A DNA stretch of 59,367 bases from Guptibacillus hwajinpoensis (GCF_005144865.1 NZ_SWFM01000010.1:1-59367); one strand, 5' to 3'; numbered from the stretch's first letter, positions 18,626 through 30,134 are shown. The notes: a model not told the origin generated them from the letters alone. Translations and numbers: made by a program.

Positions 18626-19051
18626 GTGGCTAAAAAGGTAATCAAGGTTGTTAAATTGCAAATCCCAGCTGGGAAGGCAAATCCTGCACCACCAGTAGGA
18701 CCTGCACTAGGTCAAGCTGGAGTTAACATTATGGGATTCTGTAAAGAGTTTAATGCTCGTACTTCTGACCAGGCTGGTATGATCATCCCAGTAGAAATTA
18801 CGGTTTTTGAAGACCGTTCATTTACATTTATCACTAAAACTCCACCAGCTGCAGTTCTTCTTAAGAAAGCAGCAGGTATCGAGTCAGGTTCTGGTGAACC
18901 AAACCGCAACAAAGTTGCGACTGTGAAGCGTGATAAAGTGCGTGAAATCGCTGAAACAAAAATGCCAGACCTTAACGCAGCGAATGTAGATTCTGCAATG
19001 CGTATGGTTGAAGGTACTGCACGTAGCATGGGAATTACGATCGAAGACTAA
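18626..19051 (+). CDS. rplK: 50S ribosomal protein L11
   Basis: A 141-residue L11, exactly family length, with the N-terminal proline-rich stretch [14 protein letters not shown] and a C-terminal 23S-binding domain. It forms the GTPase-associated centre with L10/L12 and takes part in the stringent response with RelA. I start at GTG 18626, eight bases after AAGGAGG. An earlier GTG at 18617 is part of that site. It is first in the rplK-rplA unit. Confidence 0.97.
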   Translation: MAKKVIKVVKLQIPAGKANPAPPVGPALGQAGVNIMGFCKEFNARTSDQAGMIIPVEITVFEDRSFTFITKTPPAAVLLKKAAGIESGSGEPNRNKVATVKRDKVREIAETKMPDLNAANVDSAMRMVEGTARSMGITIED

Positions 19052-19064
19052 TGTTACACAAGCC

Positions 19065-19117
19065 GTTGCGATTAAAAGGGATTCCTGCCTGTATTTTACA
19101 GGTTCGCAACTTTTATT
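19065..19117 (+). terminator. Hairpin between rplK and rplA, possible attenuator
   Basis: GTTGCG (19065-19070) pairs with CGCAAC (19105-19110). An inner perfect hairpin, CCTGTA TTT TACAGG (19088-19102), lies inside, and TTTTATT follows. It resembles a weak terminator or RNA-processing signal between the two genes. By-eye folding only. Confidence 0.4.
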
Positions 19118-19146
19118 ATGATGTCAACAATTTGGCGTCATAAATA

Positions 19147-19171
19147 GTGGGAGGTTAATCCGCTAAACCAC
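19147..19171 (+). promoter_or_regulatory. Second L1-site-like element upstream of rplA
   Basis: The sequence GTGGGAGG (19147-19154) with downstream AAACCAC (19165-19171) repeats the flanks of the element at 18571. It lies just before the rplA ribosome site. The inner helix is short, so L1 binding here is less certain than at the rplK leader. Confidence 0.45.
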
Positions 19172-19190
19172 ATTCAAGGAGGAACACAAA

Positions 19191-19883
19191 ATGGCTAAAA
19201 GAGGTAAGAAATACCAAGAGGCTGCAAAGCTAGTTGAACGTACAACTTTCTATGAGCCTCAAGAAGCAGTTGATCTTGTTAAAAAGACTTCTGTAGGAAA
19301 CTTTGATGGAACTGTTGAAGCAGCAATTCGTCTTGGAGTAGACCCTAAGAAAAACGACCAGCAGGTTCGTGGCGCGGTTGTACTTCCAAACGGAACTGGT
19401 AAAACTCAACGCGTTCTTGTTTTCGCAAAAGGCGAAAAAGCAAAAGAAGCTGAAGCAGCTGGCGCTGACTATGTTGGAGAAGCTGAATACATCCAGAAAA
19501 TCAACGGTGGTTGGTTTGACTTTGATGTGATCGTTGCAACTCCAGATATGATGGGCGAAGTTGGTAAGCTTGGTCGTGTACTTGGACCAAAAGGCTTAAT
19601 GCCAAACCCGAAAACTGGAACAGTTACTTTCGACGTTGAAAAAGCTGTTAACGAAATCAAAGCTGGTAAAGTAGAATACCGTGTTGACCGTGCTGGTAAC
19701 GTCCATGCACCGATCGGTAAAGTTTCTTTCGAAGCTGACAAGCTTGTAGAAAACTTGAACACACTTGTAGAAACACTTGTGAAAGTTAAGCCTGCAGCTG
19801 CGAAAGGCACGTACCTTAAAAACATTTCGGTTACATCTACAATGGGACCTGGTGTTAAAGTTAACGCATCAACTTACCGCTAA
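19191..19883 (+). CDS. rplA: 50S ribosomal protein L1
   Basis: A 230-residue L1, a two-domain protein of the L1 stalk that helps release deacylated tRNA and represses its own operon by binding leader RNA. The [14 protein letters not shown] motif (around residue 128) is the family signature. The ATG follows AAGGAGGAACACAAA. It is separated from rplK by 139 bases carrying a hairpin and an L1-site-like sequence. Confidence 0.97.
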   Translation: MAKRGKKYQEAAKLVERTTFYEPQEAVDLVKKTSVGNFDGTVEAAIRLGVDPKKNDQQVRGAVVLPNGTGKTQRVLVFAKGEKAKEAEAAGADYVGEAEYIQKINGGWFDFDVIVATPDMMGEVGKLGRVLGPKGLMPNPKTGTVTFDVEKAVNEIKAGKVEYRVDRAGNVHAPIGKVSFEADKLVENLNTLVETLVKVKPAAAKGTYLKNISVTSTMGPGVKVNASTYR

Positions 19884-19895
19884 TTAAATTAGCTG

Positions 19896-19924
19896 TTGAC
19901 ATTTGCGTAGCTATTAAATATACT
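19896..19924 (+). promoter_or_regulatory. Sigma-A promoter of rplJ-rplL
   Basis: A perfect TTGACA (19896-19901), a 17-bp spacer and TATACT (19919-19924) are present. Transcription should begin near 19931, at the start of the L10 leader. Confidence 0.92.
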
Positions 19925-19944
19925 TGTAAATGTTGTTTGATAAA

Positions 19945-20070
19945 TTAATACTTTCTGTACCGTAGACAGCAGGGGTGCTTTTGCACTTAATATCCTGCCG
20001 AGGTGTGAAGTGATTCGATACGTATGTAATCGTTAAGCCTTCATGTCTTCGGATGTGAAGGCTTTTTATA
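19945..20070 (+). promoter_or_regulatory. L10(L12) leader RNA with attenuator
   Basis: The leader has a complex stem region (TAGACAGCAGGGGTGC..GCAC..TCCTGCCGAGGTG) of the type bound by L10-L12 in low-GC Gram-positives. A terminator hairpin follows: AAGCCTTCA (20035-20043) pairs with TGAAGGCTT (20056-20064), then TTTTT. An upstream TGTGAAG (20004-20010) can pair with the terminator 5' arm and act as antiterminator. L10 binding would free the terminator. The boundaries are approximate. Confidence 0.82.
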
Positions 20071-20121
20071 TGACCTCATATTCCAGGGCGGTATAGATAC
20101 ATTTCTTTAGGAGGTGGAACT

Positions 20122-20622
20122 ATGAGCAGTATAGTTGAACAGAAGAAGCAACTAGTTACGGAAATTGCAGACAAACTACGTGATAGCCAATCGACAATCT
20201 TTGTTGATTATCGTGGACTTGATGTTTCTGAAGTAACTGAGCTTCGTAAGCAATTGCGTGATGCAAACGTTGAGTTCCGTGTTTACAAGAACACAATGAC
20301 TCGTCGCGCAGCAGAAGAGCTTGAACTTACTGATTTGAATGAACACCTTGTCGGACCTACGGCAATCGCGTTCAGCAATGAAGATGTTGTTGCTCCTGCT
20401 AAAATCTTGAACAACTTCGCTAAAAATCACGAAGCTCTTGAAATCAAGACTGGCGTAATCGAAGGCGGCGTTGTTTCAGTAGAAAAGATCAAAGAACTTG
20501 CGGACCTACCAAACCGCGAAGGACTACTTTCTATGTTGCTATCTGTGCTACAAGCACCTATGCGCAATATGGCACTTGCTACAAAAGCTGTGGCTGATCA
20601 AAAGGAAGAACAAGGCGCGTAA
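20122..20622 (+). CDS. rplJ: 50S ribosomal protein L10
   Basis: A 166-residue L10. The N-terminal globular domain binds 23S rRNA near L11, and the C-terminal helix (about 135-160) carries L12 dimers to form the ribosomal stalk. With L12 it binds its own leader RNA. The ATG follows AGGAGGTGG. rplL lies 54 bases downstream. Confidence 0.97.
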   Translation: MSSIVEQKKQLVTEIADKLRDSQSTIFVDYRGLDVSEVTELRKQLRDANVEFRVYKNTMTRRAAEELELTDLNEHLVGPTAIAFSNEDVVAPAKILNNFAKNHEALEIKTGVIEGGVVSVEKIKELADLPNREGLLSMLLSVLQAPMRNMALATKAVADQKEEQGA

Positions 20623-20676
20623 ATACACGGCCTATCAATTGGTATAAATAAAACAAAAATTAAGGAGGATTTACTC

Positions 20677-21039
20677 ATGGGTAACGAGCAAATCATTGAA
20701 GCAATCAAAGAAATGACAGTTCTTGAGCTTAACGACCTAGTTAAAGCTATCGAAGAAGAATTTGGTGTAACTGCAGCAGCTCCAGTAGCAGCAGCAGGTG
20801 GCGCAGCAGAAGGTGCTGCTGAAGAGCAAACTGAATTTGATGTAGTTCTTGAAAGTGCTGGAAGCAGCAAGATCAAGGTTATCAAAGTAGTTCGCGAAAT
20901 CACTGGTCTTGGCTTGAAAGAAGCTAAAGAACTAGTTGACGGCGCTCCAAGCTCTATCAAAGAAGGCGTTGCTAAAGAAGAAGCTGAAGAGCTTAAAGCT
21001 AAGCTTGAAGAAGTTGGCGCAGTAATCGAAGTTAAGTAA
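20677..21039 (+). CDS. rplL: 50S ribosomal protein L7/L12
   Basis: A 120-residue acidic stalk protein. The N-terminal dimerisation helix (1-32) is followed by an alanine/glycine-rich hinge ([18 protein letters not shown], about 34-51) and the C-terminal factor-binding domain. It recruits EF-Tu, EF-G and IF2. It has a strong AAGGAGG site. An intrinsic terminator follows the stop. Confidence 0.98.
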   Translation: MGNEQIIEAIKEMTVLELNDLVKAIEEEFGVTAAAPVAAAGGAAEGAAEEQTEFDVVLESAGSSKIKVIKVVREITGLGLKEAKELVDGAPSSIKEGVAKEEAEELKAKLEEVGAVIEVK

Positions 21040-21054
21040 TTAATTGCCTGAAAC

Positions 21055-21084
21055 AAAAGCTCGCTTTTAAAAGCGGGCTTTTTG
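21055..21084 (+). terminator. Intrinsic terminator after rplL
   Basis: The hairpin AAAAGC-TCGCTTTT / AAAAGCGG-GCTTTT, with one G-U pair, is followed by TTTTTG. It closes the rplJL unit. Readthrough into rsmC and rpoB is possible. Confidence 0.85.
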
Positions 21085-21167
21085 TTATTGGGCCCTACTA
21101 TTTTCGGTTATGATGAAAAGCTGGAATGGGTAGGCTTATAGAAATGGCGATGGAAAGAGGGAAAGCA

Positions 21168-21767
21168 ATGGGAGAACATTATTATACGAAGAATCCAAGT
21201 GTGAAAAGTGATCGGATTCGTATCGCTGAAGAGCTTCGCGGACGACGTTTTCAATTCACGACTGATTCTGGTGTTTTTTCAAAGAAAGAAGTCGATTTTG
21301 GGAGTAAGCTCCTAATCGATACATTTGAAGAACCTGAAATTGAAGGGGATATTGTAGATGTTGGATGTGGCTATGGCCCAATCGGCATATCGCTTGCTTC
21401 TGAATTTTCAAACCGCCGTTTTTATTTGCTAGATGTTAATGAGCGTGCGACTGAGCTTGCGATGAACAACGCGATTAAGAGTAGTGTGAATAATGTTACT
21501 GTTATGGAAAGTGATCAATTGAGTGCGGTGAAAGACAAAACTTTTGCCTCAGTCATTACAAATCCCCCTATACGGGCAGGTAAGCAGGTTGTTCATGGGA
21601 TTCTAGAAGAAGCCCATGAAGTTCTGAAAAAAGATGGAACGCTATGGGTTGTTATTCAAAAGAAACAAGGGGCACCATCTGCCATTAATAAGCTAGAAGA
21701 AATGTTTAAACATGTTGAAACCGTTGTGAAAAAGAAAGGATACTATATTCTTAAAGCAGTCAAGTAA
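21168..21767 (+). CDS. rsmC: 16S rRNA methyltransferase, RsmC/YbxB family
   Basis: A 199-residue class I methyltransferase. The SAM motif DVGCGYGP is at 64-71 and the N6/N2-type catalytic motif NPPIR is near 132-136. It corresponds to B. subtilis YbxB, which lies between rplL and rpoB. Family members methylate guanosine in 16S rRNA. The exact site here is inferred. I start at ATG 21168, eight bases after AAAGAGGG, matching the family start. An in-frame ATG at 21126 would add 14 unaligned residues. Confidence 0.9.
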   Translation: MGEHYYTKNPSVKSDRIRIAEELRGRRFQFTTDSGVFSKKEVDFGSKLLIDTFEEPEIEGDIVDVGCGYGPIGISLASEFSNRRFYLLDVNERATELAMNNAIKSSVNNVTVMESDQLSAVKDKTFASVITNPPIRAGKQVVHGILEEAHEVLKKDGTLWVVIQKKQGAPSAINKLEEMFKHVETVVKKKGYYILKAVK

Positions 21768-21783
21768 ATTATTAAATTATCCT

Positions 21784-21812
21784 TTGACTTCATAGACGGG
21801 CTATGCTAATAT
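21784..21812 (+). promoter_or_regulatory. Promoter of rpoB-rpoC
   Basis: TTGACT (21784-21789) and an extended -10 TGC-TAATAT (21804-21812) are separated by 17 bp. A perfect TATAAT also occurs at 21815, but without a matching -35. Transcription would give a leader of about 200 bases. Confidence 0.75.
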
Positions 21813-21832
21813 AATATAATGCCAATGATGGA

Positions 21833-21950
21833 TTTTCCAGGCCTTTTTCCTATTGCTATGGAGAGAGGTATAAAATACCGTCGTCTGGAAAAACTAATAT
21901 AATCGCTTATAGTTAAGGGGAAATTTATTTATGCCCTTTTTCTTTTTTTG
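21833..21950 (+). promoter_or_regulatory. rpoB leader with two hairpins, possible attenuator
   Basis: A long hairpin pairs TTTTCCAG (21833-21840) with CTGGAAAA (21885-21892), with an inner GGTAT/ATACC stem at 21867-21879. A second structure, AAGGG..CCCTT (21915-21938), is followed by T-rich sequence to 21949 and resembles a weak terminator 76 bases before rpoB. This suggests attenuation, which is inference from by-eye folding. Confidence 0.5.
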
Positions 21951-22025
21951 TCCAACGATAGATTCTGTTTACCAGAACTCTCTGGATGAAGAAAATAAAT
22001 ACGCTGGATTTGAGGGGTGAATCAT

Positions 22026-25000
22026 TTGACAGGCCAACTAGTTCAGTATGGACGCCACCGCCAAAGAAGAAGCTACGCGCGAATCAAAGAAGTGTTGGAT
22101 TTGCCAAATCTAATTGAGATTCAAACGGCTTCTTATCAATGGTTTCTTGATGAGGGTTTACGAGAAATGTTCCAAGATATTTCTCCAATCGAAGATTTCA
22201 CAGGTAATCTTGTGCTGGAATTTATTGATTACAGCCTTGGTGAGCCTAAGTATCCCGTGGAAGAGACCAAAGAGCGAGATGTAACATATTCTGCACCTTT
22301 ACGTGTGAAAGTACGCCTGATTAACAAAGAAACAGGTGAAGTAAAGGAACAAGAAGTGTTCATGGGTGACTTCCCATTAATGACTGAAACAGGTACCTTT
22401 ATTATTAATGGGGCAGAACGCGTTATCGTTTCTCAGCTCGTGCGTTCTCCAAGTGTCTACTATAGTGAAAAGATCGATAAGAACGGCAAAAAAGGATATA
22501 CAGCTACTGTCATTCCAAACCGAGGAGCATGGCTGGAATTTGAAACTGATGCCAAAGATATTGTCTATGTACGAATTGATCGTACTAGAAAGCTACCGAT
22601 TACGGTACTGCTCAGAGCGTTAGGGTTTGGGTCTGATCAAGAAATCATAGATCTCCTAGGTGAAGATGAATATCTTCGCAATACCCTGGAAAAAGACAAC
22701 ACGGACGGCACAGAAAAAGCGCTTCTAGAAATCTATGAACGCTTACGTCCTGGTGAGCCTCCGACTGTCGACAACGCTAAAAGCTTACTTGATTCCCGCT
22801 TTTTTGATCCGAAGCGCTATGATCTTGCAAACGTAGGACGTTACAAGATTAACAAGAAGCTTCATATTAAAAACCGTCTATTCAATCAACGTCTTGCTGA
22901 AACGCTCGTTGATCCTGAAACAGGCGAAGTGATTGCAGAAGAGGGCGCGATTCTTGACCGCCGTCTACTTGATCGTATTCTTCCTGCTCTTGAGACAAAC
23001 GTTGGCTTTAAAGACGTAGAACCTCACGGTGGAGTGATTGAAGACGAATCAATAGGCTTGCAATCAATTAAAGTTTACGCACCTGATGATCCAGAAGGTG
23101 AACGTGTAATTAATGTGATTGGAAATGGTGGAGTTGAAACAGGAGTGAAGAACATCACGCCTGGCGACATTATTTCATCTATTAACTACTTCTTTAACCT
23201 ACTTCATCAGGTTGGAAACACCGATGATATTGATCACCTTGGTAACCGTCGACTTCGTTCGGTTGGTGAACTACTTCAGAACCAATTCCGTATCGGTCTT
23301 TCCCGTATGGAACGTGTGGTTCGCGAACGTATGTCTATCCAGGATACGAACGTAATTACGCCACAGGCGCTAATTAACATTCGTCCTGTTATAGCATCCA
23401 TCAAAGAGTTTTTCGGAAGCTCTCAGTTGTCTCAGTTCATGGATCAGACGAACCCGCTTGCTGAATTAACACACAAGCGTCGTCTATCTGCACTTGGACC
23501 AGGTGGTTTGACACGAGAACGTGCTGGATTTGAAGTTCGTGACGTACATTACTCTCACTATGGAAGAATGTGTCCGATCGAAACACCAGAGGGTCCAAAC
23601 ATCGGACTAATTAACTCGCTTTCTTCTTATGCACGAGTTAATATATTTGGCTTTATTGAAACACCTTACCGCAGAGTAGACCCTGAAACAGGTAAAGTAA
23701 CGGAGTTTATTGACTACCTAACTGCCGATGAACAGGATAACTACGTTGTGGCACAGGCAAACGCGAAGCTAAACGATGATGGTTCATTCCAGGACGAAGA
23801 TATTGTTGCTCGTTTCCGTGATGAAAACATTATCATTGCTCGTGAAAAGATCGATTACATGGACGTATCCCCGAAACAGGTAGTTTCGGCTGCGACGGCT
23901 TGTATCCCGTTCCTTGAGAATGATGACTCCAACCGTGCGCTAATGGGAGCGAACATGCAGCGTCAAGCTGTACCTTTGATGGTTCCTGAAGCACCAATTG
24001 TTGGTACAGGTATGGAACACGTTAACGGAAAAGATTCCGGAGCTGCTGTTATTTGTAAGCACGAAGGAATTGTTGAATTTGCATCTGCTGCAGAAATTCG
24101 TGTGCGCCGTGTATCTGTTATTGATGGTGAGGAAGTTAAAGGCGACCTTGATCGCTATAAATTGCTTAAATTTATTCGTTCCAACCAAGGAACGTGTTAT
24201 AACCAGAAGCCAATTGTCGTTGAAGGCGACCGCGTTGTAAAAGGAGAAATCCTTGGTGACGGTCCTTCAATGGAAAAAGGTGAAATGGCACTCGGACGTA
24301 ACGTTCTTGTCGGCTTTATGACATGGGAAGGTTACAACTACGAGGATGCTATTATTATGAGCGAACGTCTCGTAAAAGATGACGTTTATACTTCAATTCA
24401 TATTGAAGAGTATGAATCAGAAGCTCGCGACACTAAGCTAGGACCTGAAGAAATTACTCGCGATATTCCAAACGTTGGGGAAGACGCACTTCGTAACCTC
24501 GATGAACGCGGAATTATTCGTATGGGTGCTGAAGTAAAAGATGGAGATATTCTTGTTGGTAAAGTTACTCCTAAAGGTGTAACAGAACTAACGGCTGAAG
24601 AACGTCTACTTCATGCGATCTTTGGAGAAAAAGCTCGTGAAGTTCGCGATACATCTCTCCGTGTACCACACGGTGGCGATGGAATTGTACTTGATGTGAA
24701 GATCTTTAACCGTGAAGACGGCGATGAGCTTCCTCCGGGAGTAAATCAACTAGTTCGGGTTTATATCGTACAGAAGCGTAAGATTCATGAAGGAGATAAG
24801 ATGGCAGGTCGTCATGGTAACAAAGGTGTTATCTCAAGGATTCTTCCTGAAGAAGATATGCCATATTTACCTGATGGTACGCCAATCGATATCATGTTGA
24901 ACCCACTTGGTGTTCCTTCTCGTATGAACATTGGACAGGTACTAGAGTTGCATATCGGTATGGCTGCACGCGCACTCGGTATTCACGTAGCAACACCAGT

Positions 25001-25568
25001 ATTTGATGGAGCACGTGAGGAAGATGTGTGGGAAACGCTTGAAGAAGCAGGAATGCCACGTGATGGTAAAACTGTTCTTTACGATGGTCGTTCGGGTGAA
25101 CCATTCGACAACCGTATTTCTGTCGGTGTTATGTATATGATCAAGCTTGCTCACATGGTTGATGACAAACTTCACGCACGTTCTACTGGGCCATATTCAC
25201 TTGTTACTCAGCAACCGCTTGGTGGTAAAGCACAATTCGGTGGACAACGTTTCGGTGAGATGGAAGTTTGGGCACTTGAAGCATATGGTGCTGCATACAC
25301 CCTACAAGAGATTCTGACTGTAAAATCGGATGATGTTGTTGGACGTGTTAAAACTTACGAAGCAATTGTAAAAGGTGAAAATGTTCCTGAGCCTGGTATT
25401 CCAGAATCGTTTAAAGTTCTAATCAAAGAGTTGCAATCACTCGGTATGGACGTAAAAATGCTAGCTAGTGATGAGCAAGAGATTGAAATGAAAGAGTTAG
25501 ACGATGAAGAAGACCAATCCAGTGAGAAATTAAACTTGAATGTTGGGTCAAATCAGGCGAGTGAGTAA
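22026..25568 (+). CDS. rpoB: DNA-directed RNA polymerase subunit beta
   Basis: A 1180-residue beta subunit. The rifampicin region ([20 protein letters not shown], near residues 466-485) has the sensitive wild-type residues. Conserved GRHGNKGV and the C-terminal flap/anchor region are intact. I start at TTG 22026, six bases after GAGGGGTG, giving [16 protein letters not shown] as in B. subtilis, which also starts at TTG. A GTG at 22017 would be within the ribosome site. rpoC follows after 35 bases. Confidence 0.98.
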   Translation: MTGQLVQYGRHRQRRSYARIKEVLDLPNLIEIQTASYQWFLDEGLREMFQDISPIEDFTGNLVLEFIDYSLGEPKYPVEETKERDVTYSAPLRVKVRLINKETGEVKEQEVFMGDFPLMTETGTFIINGAERVIVSQLVRSPSVYYSEKIDKNGKKGYTATVIPNRGAWLEFETDAKDIVYVRIDRTRKLPITVLLRALGFGSDQEIIDLLGEDEYLRNTLEKDNTDGTEKALLEIYERLRPGEPPTVDNAKSLLDSRFFDPKRYDLANVGRYKINKKLHIKNRLFNQRLAETLVDPETGEVIAEEGAILDRRLLDRILPALETNVGFKDVEPHGGVIEDESIGLQSIKVYAPDDPEGERVINVIGNGGVETGVKNITPGDIISSINYFFNLLHQVGNTDDIDHLGNRRLRSVGELLQNQFRIGLSRMERVVRERMSIQDTNVITPQALINIRPVIASIKEFFGSSQLSQFMDQTNPLAELTHKRRLSALGPGGLTRERAGFEVRDVHYSHYGRMCPIETPEGPNIGLINSLSSYARVNIFGFIETPYRRVDPETGKVTEFIDYLTADEQDNYVVAQANAKLNDDGSFQDEDIVARFRDENIIIAREKIDYMDVSPKQVVSAATACIPFLENDDSNRALMGANMQRQAVPLMVPEAPIVGTGMEHVNGKDSGAAVICKHEGIVEFASAAEIRVRRVSVIDGEEVKGDLDRYKLLKFIRSNQGTCYNQKPIVVEGDRVVKGEILGDGPSMEKGEMALGRNVLVGFMTWEGYNYEDAIIMSERLVKDDVYTSIHIEEYESEARDTKLGPEEITRDIPNVGEDALRNLDERGIIRMGAEVKDGDILVGKVTPKGVTELTAEERLLHAIFGEKAREVRDTSLRVPHGGDGIVLDVKIFNREDGDELPPGVNQLVRVYIVQKRKIHEGDKMAGRHGNKGVISRILPEEDMPYLPDGTPIDIMLNPLGVPSRMNIGQVLELHIGMAARALGIHVATPVFDGAREEDVWETLEEAGMPRDGKTVLYDGRSGEPFDNRISVGVMYMIKLAHMVDDKLHARSTGPYSLVTQQPLGGKAQFGGQRFGEMEVWALEAYGAAYTLQEILTVKSDDVVGRVKTYEAIVKGENVPEPGIPESFKVLIKELQSLGMDVKMLASDEQEIEMKELDDEEDQSSEKLNLNVGSNQASE

Positions 25569-25603
25569 GGGTTAAAGCTGAATTCTAAAGGGAGGTAGGC
25601 CCC

Positions 25604-28600
25604 TTGATAGATGTCAATAAATTTGAGTATATGAAAATCGGTCTGGCGTCACCGGATAAAATCCGCTCTTGGTCAAGAGGAGAAGTTAAAAAGCCAGAAA
25701 CCATTAACTACCGTACCTTAAAGCCAGAGAAAGATGGTCTTTTCTGTGAGCGTATCTTCGGACCTACAAAAGACTGGGAATGTCATTGTGGGAAATACAA
25801 ACGTATCCGTTATAAAGGTGTCGTTTGTGATCGCTGTGGAGTTGAAGTAACACGTGCGAAAGTACGTCGTGAGAGAATGGGGCACATTGAACTTGCTGCT
25901 CCTGTCTCTCACATCTGGTACTTTAAAGGCATTCCAAGCCGTATGGGACTTGTTCTTGACATGTCACCGCGGGCACTTGAAGAAGTGATTTATTTTGCTT
26001 CTTATGTAGTAACTGAAGCTGGTGATACACCGCTTGAGAAGAAACAACTTCTTTCTGAAAAAGAGTACCGTGCATACCGTGAGAAGTACGGCAAAACTTT
26101 CTCAGCAGAAATGGGTGCGGAAGCAATCCGCAAACTATTGTTTGATATCGACCTTGATAAAGAAGTTGATATCCTGAAGGAAGAGCTTAAAACAGCACAA
26201 GGACAACGTAGAACTCGTGCAATTAAGCGACTTGAAGTACTAGAGGCATTCCGTGGATCTGGTAACAACCCGTCATGGATGATCCTTGATGTCCTTCCTG
26301 TTATTCCTCCAGAGCTTCGTCCAATGGTGCAGCTTGATGGTGGACGATTTGCGACATCAGATTTAAACGATCTGTATCGTCGTGTAATCAACCGTAACAA
26401 CCGTCTTAAGCGTCTTCTAGACCTTGGTGCGCCAAGTATTATCGTACAAAACGAAAAACGCATGCTTCAGGAAGCTGTCGACGCTCTTATTGATAATGGT
26501 CGTCGTGGTCGTCCTGTAACAGGTCCGGGTAACCGTCCATTGAAGTCTCTTTCTCACATGTTGAAAGGGAAGCAAGGACGTTTCCGTCAGAACCTACTAG
26601 GTAAGCGTGTTGATTATTCAGGTCGTTCCGTTATCGTTGTAGGACCGTCACTTAAGATGTATCAGTGTGGACTTCCAAAAGAAATGGCGCTTGAACTATT
26701 CAAACCTTTCGTAATGAAAGAGCTTGTTTCAAAAGGTCTTGCACACAACATTAAGAGTGCAAAACGTAAAGTAGAAAAAGTTCATCCTGAAGTTTGGGAC
26801 GTATTGGAAAACGTGATTAAAGAACATCCAGTTCTTCTTAACCGTGCACCAACACTTCACAGACTTGGTATTCAGGCATTTGAACCGATTCTAGTTGAAG
26901 GACGCGCAATTCGTCTTCACCCACTCGTATGTACAGCATATAACGCTGACTTTGATGGTGACCAGATGGCCGTTCACGTACCGCTTTCTGCGGAAGCACA
27001 AGCAGAAGCGCGTATCTTAATGCTTGCAGCACAGAATATTCTTAACCCGAAAGATGGTAAGCCAGTTGTTACACCATCACAGGATATGGTTTTAGGTAAC
27101 TACTATCTAACTATGGAACGTGAAGGAGCAATTGGTGAGGGTTCTGTATTTAAAGATACTAACGAAGCATTAATCGCATATCAGAATGGTTATGCACATC
27201 TCCATTCTCGTGTAGCGATTCCAGCAGCTTCATTAAATAAATCTGCTTTCACTGAAGAGCAGAACAAGCAATTGCTTGTAACAACTGTTGGTAAGTTGAT
27301 TTTCAACGAAATCCTTCCGGAGTCGTTCCCTTATATCAATGAGCCGACAACAACTAACCTTGAAATTGCGACACCAGAGAATTACTTCCTTCCTCACGGA
27401 GTGAATGTGAAAGAAGAAATTTCTCAGCGTGAATTAATCTCACCATTTAAGAAGGGTATCCTTGGTAAGATCATCGCAGAGGTGTTCAAGCGTTTCAAAG
27501 TTACAGAAACATCCAGAATGCTTGACCGCATGAAGGATCTAGGCTTTAAGTACTCTACTAAAGCTGGTATTACCGTTGGTGTTGCTGACGTTGTGGTACT
27601 TGCTGAGAAACAAGAGATTGTACAAGAAGCTGAAGAAAAAGTAGAAAAAGTTCTAAAACAATTCCGTCGTGGTCTCATTACGGATGACGAACGTTATGAC
27701 CGTGTTATCGCAATTTGGAGTAGCGCAAAAGATCGTATCCAAGAAAAACTAATGACTCGTCTAGAAAAAGATAACCCAATCTTTATGATGAGTGATTCAG
27801 GTGCTCGAGGTAACGCATCTAACTTTACTCAACTTGCTGGTATGCGTGGATTGATGGCTAACCCATCTGGACAGATCATCGAACTTCCGATCAAGTCCAG
27901 CTTCCGTGAAGGTCTAACAGTTCTTGAATACTTTATTTCTACTCACGGTGCTCGTAAAGGTCTTGCCGATACTGCACTTAAAACAGCTGACTCTGGTTAT
28001 CTTACTCGTCGTCTTGTTGACGTGGCACAAGATGTCATCGTTCGTGAAGACGATTGTGGAACAGATAGAGGCCTTGAAGTTAGTGCAATTAAAAACGGTA
28101 ATGAGTTAATTGAAGGACTGTATGACCGTCTTGTAGGCCGCGTTGCATTCAAGAAGGTTAGACATCCTGAAACAAAGGAAGTTCTCGTTGATAAAAACAA
28201 TTTAATCACTGAAGACATTGCTACTGATATTGTAGAAGCTGGTATTGAGAATGTTTATATCCGTTCTGCATTTACATGTAGCACGAGTCACGGTGTATGT
28301 AAGAAATGTTACGGACGTAACCTTGCTACAGGTACTCGCGTAGAAGTTGGTGAAGCAGTTGGAATTATCGCTGCTCAATCGATCGGTGAACCTGGTACTC
28401 AGTTAACAATGCGTACGTTCCATACTGGTGGGGTTGCCGGAGATGATATTACTCAAGGTCTTCCTCGTATCCAGGAGCTATTTGAAGCACGTAACCCTAA
28501 AGGCCAGGCTGTTATTTCTGAACTTGACGGTAAAGTGATTGATTTAGCTGAAGTTAAAGAAAAGAAAGAGATTGTTGTTCAGGGTGAAACTGAAACAAGG

Positions 28601-29224
28601 AACTATCCTGTACCTTACGGCGCTCGTCTTAAAATTGTTGTGGGTGATGAAGTTAAGGCTGGTCAAGCCCTTACAGAAGGTTCGATTGACCCTAAACAAT
28701 TGCTTACAATTAGTGGCATTGACGGTGTACAAGAGTATCTCCTAGCTGAAGTACAAAAAGTATACCGTATGCAGGGTGTTGAAATCGGTGATAAGCACGT
28801 TGAGGTTATGGTCCGTCAAATGATGCGTAAAATCCGCGTTATTGATGCGGGCGATACTGAAGTGTTGCCAGGATCTCTTATCGACATTCATCAGTTTAAA
28901 GGAGTTAACCGTAAAGTTCTTAGACAGGGTGGTCTTCCTGCTACAGGACGTCCAGTACTTCTTGGTATCACTAAAGCTTCTCTTGAAACTGAATCATTCC
29001 TATCTGCAGCATCCTTCCAGGAAACGACTCGTGTCCTAACTGATGCAGCAATTAAAGGTAAGCGTGATGAACTACTTGGTCTTAAGGAGAACGTAATTAT
29101 TGGTAAACTTGTTCCGGCAGGTACTGGTATGCAGCGTTACCGCAGGATCAATGTAGCAGGTGAAGCGCAAGAGGCAGAACAGCTTTTAGAAGAAGAAGAA
29201 AGTGCTTTGGTTAGTCAAGAATAA
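25604..29224 (+). CDS. rpoC: DNA-directed RNA polymerase subunit beta'
   Basis: A 1206-residue beta' subunit. The N-terminal zinc site has C60, C62, C75 and C78. The catalytic magnesium loop NADFDGDQM has D449, D451 and D453. The bridge helix/trigger loop region and a second zinc site ([11 protein letters not shown]) are present. The start is TTG after GGGAGGTAGG, as in relatives. It ends 11 bases before the str promoter -35 box, and no clear terminator lies between. Confidence 0.98.
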   Translation: MIDVNKFEYMKIGLASPDKIRSWSRGEVKKPETINYRTLKPEKDGLFCERIFGPTKDWECHCGKYKRIRYKGVVCDRCGVEVTRAKVRRERMGHIELAAPVSHIWYFKGIPSRMGLVLDMSPRALEEVIYFASYVVTEAGDTPLEKKQLLSEKEYRAYREKYGKTFSAEMGAEAIRKLLFDIDLDKEVDILKEELKTAQGQRRTRAIKRLEVLEAFRGSGNNPSWMILDVLPVIPPELRPMVQLDGGRFATSDLNDLYRRVINRNNRLKRLLDLGAPSIIVQNEKRMLQEAVDALIDNGRRGRPVTGPGNRPLKSLSHMLKGKQGRFRQNLLGKRVDYSGRSVIVVGPSLKMYQCGLPKEMALELFKPFVMKELVSKGLAHNIKSAKRKVEKVHPEVWDVLENVIKEHPVLLNRAPTLHRLGIQAFEPILVEGRAIRLHPLVCTAYNADFDGDQMAVHVPLSAEAQAEARILMLAAQNILNPKDGKPVVTPSQDMVLGNYYLTMEREGAIGEGSVFKDTNEALIAYQNGYAHLHSRVAIPAASLNKSAFTEEQNKQLLVTTVGKLIFNEILPESFPYINEPTTTNLEIATPENYFLPHGVNVKEEISQRELISPFKKGILGKIIAEVFKRFKVTETSRMLDRMKDLGFKYSTKAGITVGVADVVVLAEKQEIVQEAEEKVEKVLKQFRRGLITDDERYDRVIAIWSSAKDRIQEKLMTRLEKDNPIFMMSDSGARGNASNFTQLAGMRGLMANPSGQIIELPIKSSFREGLTVLEYFISTHGARKGLADTALKTADSGYLTRRLVDVAQDVIVREDDCGTDRGLEVSAIKNGNELIEGLYDRLVGRVAFKKVRHPETKEVLVDKNNLITEDIATDIVEAGIENVYIRSAFTCSTSHGVCKKCYGRNLATGTRVEVGEAVGIIAAQSIGEPGTQLTMRTFHTGGVAGDDITQGLPRIQELFEARNPKGQAVISELDGKVIDLAEVKEKKEIVVQGETETRNYPVPYGARLKIVVGDEVKAGQALTEGSIDPKQLLTISGIDGVQEYLLAEVQKVYRMQGVEIGDKHVEVMVRQMMRKIRVIDAGDTEVLPGSLIDIHQFKGVNRKVLRQGGLPATGRPVLLGITKASLETESFLSAASFQETTRVLTDAAIKGKRDELLGLKENVIIGKLVPAGTGMQRYRRINVAGEAQEAEQLLEEEESALVSQE

Positions 29225-29291
29225 ACAGGGAAGTGTTGACATCGGGAGTGCAGGGTGATATTATATCCAAGGTGCTCCCGATAATCCTGTT
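29224..29291. repeat. Nested inverted repeats around the str promoter
   Basis: The outer arms are AACAGG (29224-29229) and CCTGTT (29286-29291). The inner arms are ATCGGGAG (29241-29248) and CTCCCGAT (29275-29282). All are perfect. The inner pair flanks the -10 box and start site. In RNA read through from rpoC the region would fold into a hairpin. As DNA it could be an operator. Confidence 0.7.
29236..29264 (+). promoter_or_regulatory. Sigma-A promoter of the str operon
   Basis: A perfect TTGACA (29236-29241), a 17-bp spacer and TATTAT (29259-29264) with an upstream TGA extension (29256-29258) form a strong promoter for ybxF-rpsL-rpsG-fusA-tuf. It is enclosed by nested inverted repeats (29224-29291). 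Confidence 0.88.
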
Positions 29292-29309
29292 ACTTTGGAG
29301 GATATGTTC

Positions 29310-29558
29310 TTGTCTTATGAAAAAGTATCACAGGCAGAAGAATTAATTATCGGGACGAAACAAACTCTAAAGGCCCTCCAGATTGGGGAAGCGAAGGAAG
29401 TTTTCATCGCTGACGATGCTGATCGCAGGGTAACTTCTAAAGTTGTTGCACTCGCCGAAGAAAAAAGCATTCCTGTACACCGAGTTGATTCTATGAAGAA
29501 ACTGGGTAAGGCTTGCGGTATCGAAGTAGGCGCAGCAACAGTTACGATAAAAGCATAA
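29310..29558 (+). CDS. L7Ae-family K-turn binding protein YbxF
   Basis: An 82-residue L7Ae/L30e-type RNA-binding protein, same length as B. subtilis YbxF. It binds kink-turn RNAs in vitro and associates with the ribosome (family knowledge). The [15 protein letters not shown] segment near the C terminus is the signature. I start at TTG 29310, eight bases after GGAGG, giving [13 protein letters not shown]. The ATG at 29304 and TTG at 29295 are too close to or inside the ribosome site. It is first in the str operon. Confidence 0.92.
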   Translation: MSYEKVSQAEELIIGTKQTLKALQIGEAKEVFIADDADRRVTSKVVALAEEKSIPVHRVDSMKKLGKACGIEVGAATVTIKA

Positions 29559-29560
29559 CC

Positions 29561-30094
<534 letters not shown>

Positions 30095-30134
30095 TAGCTT
30101 ACAATTTAACTAAAATATGAAAGGGGGTTAACCC

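Noticed and set aside
20598..21056. 152-codon minus-strand frame opposite rplL
   Set aside because: It is a low-complexity serine/alanine-rich shadow of the GCA/GCT-rich rplL sequence.
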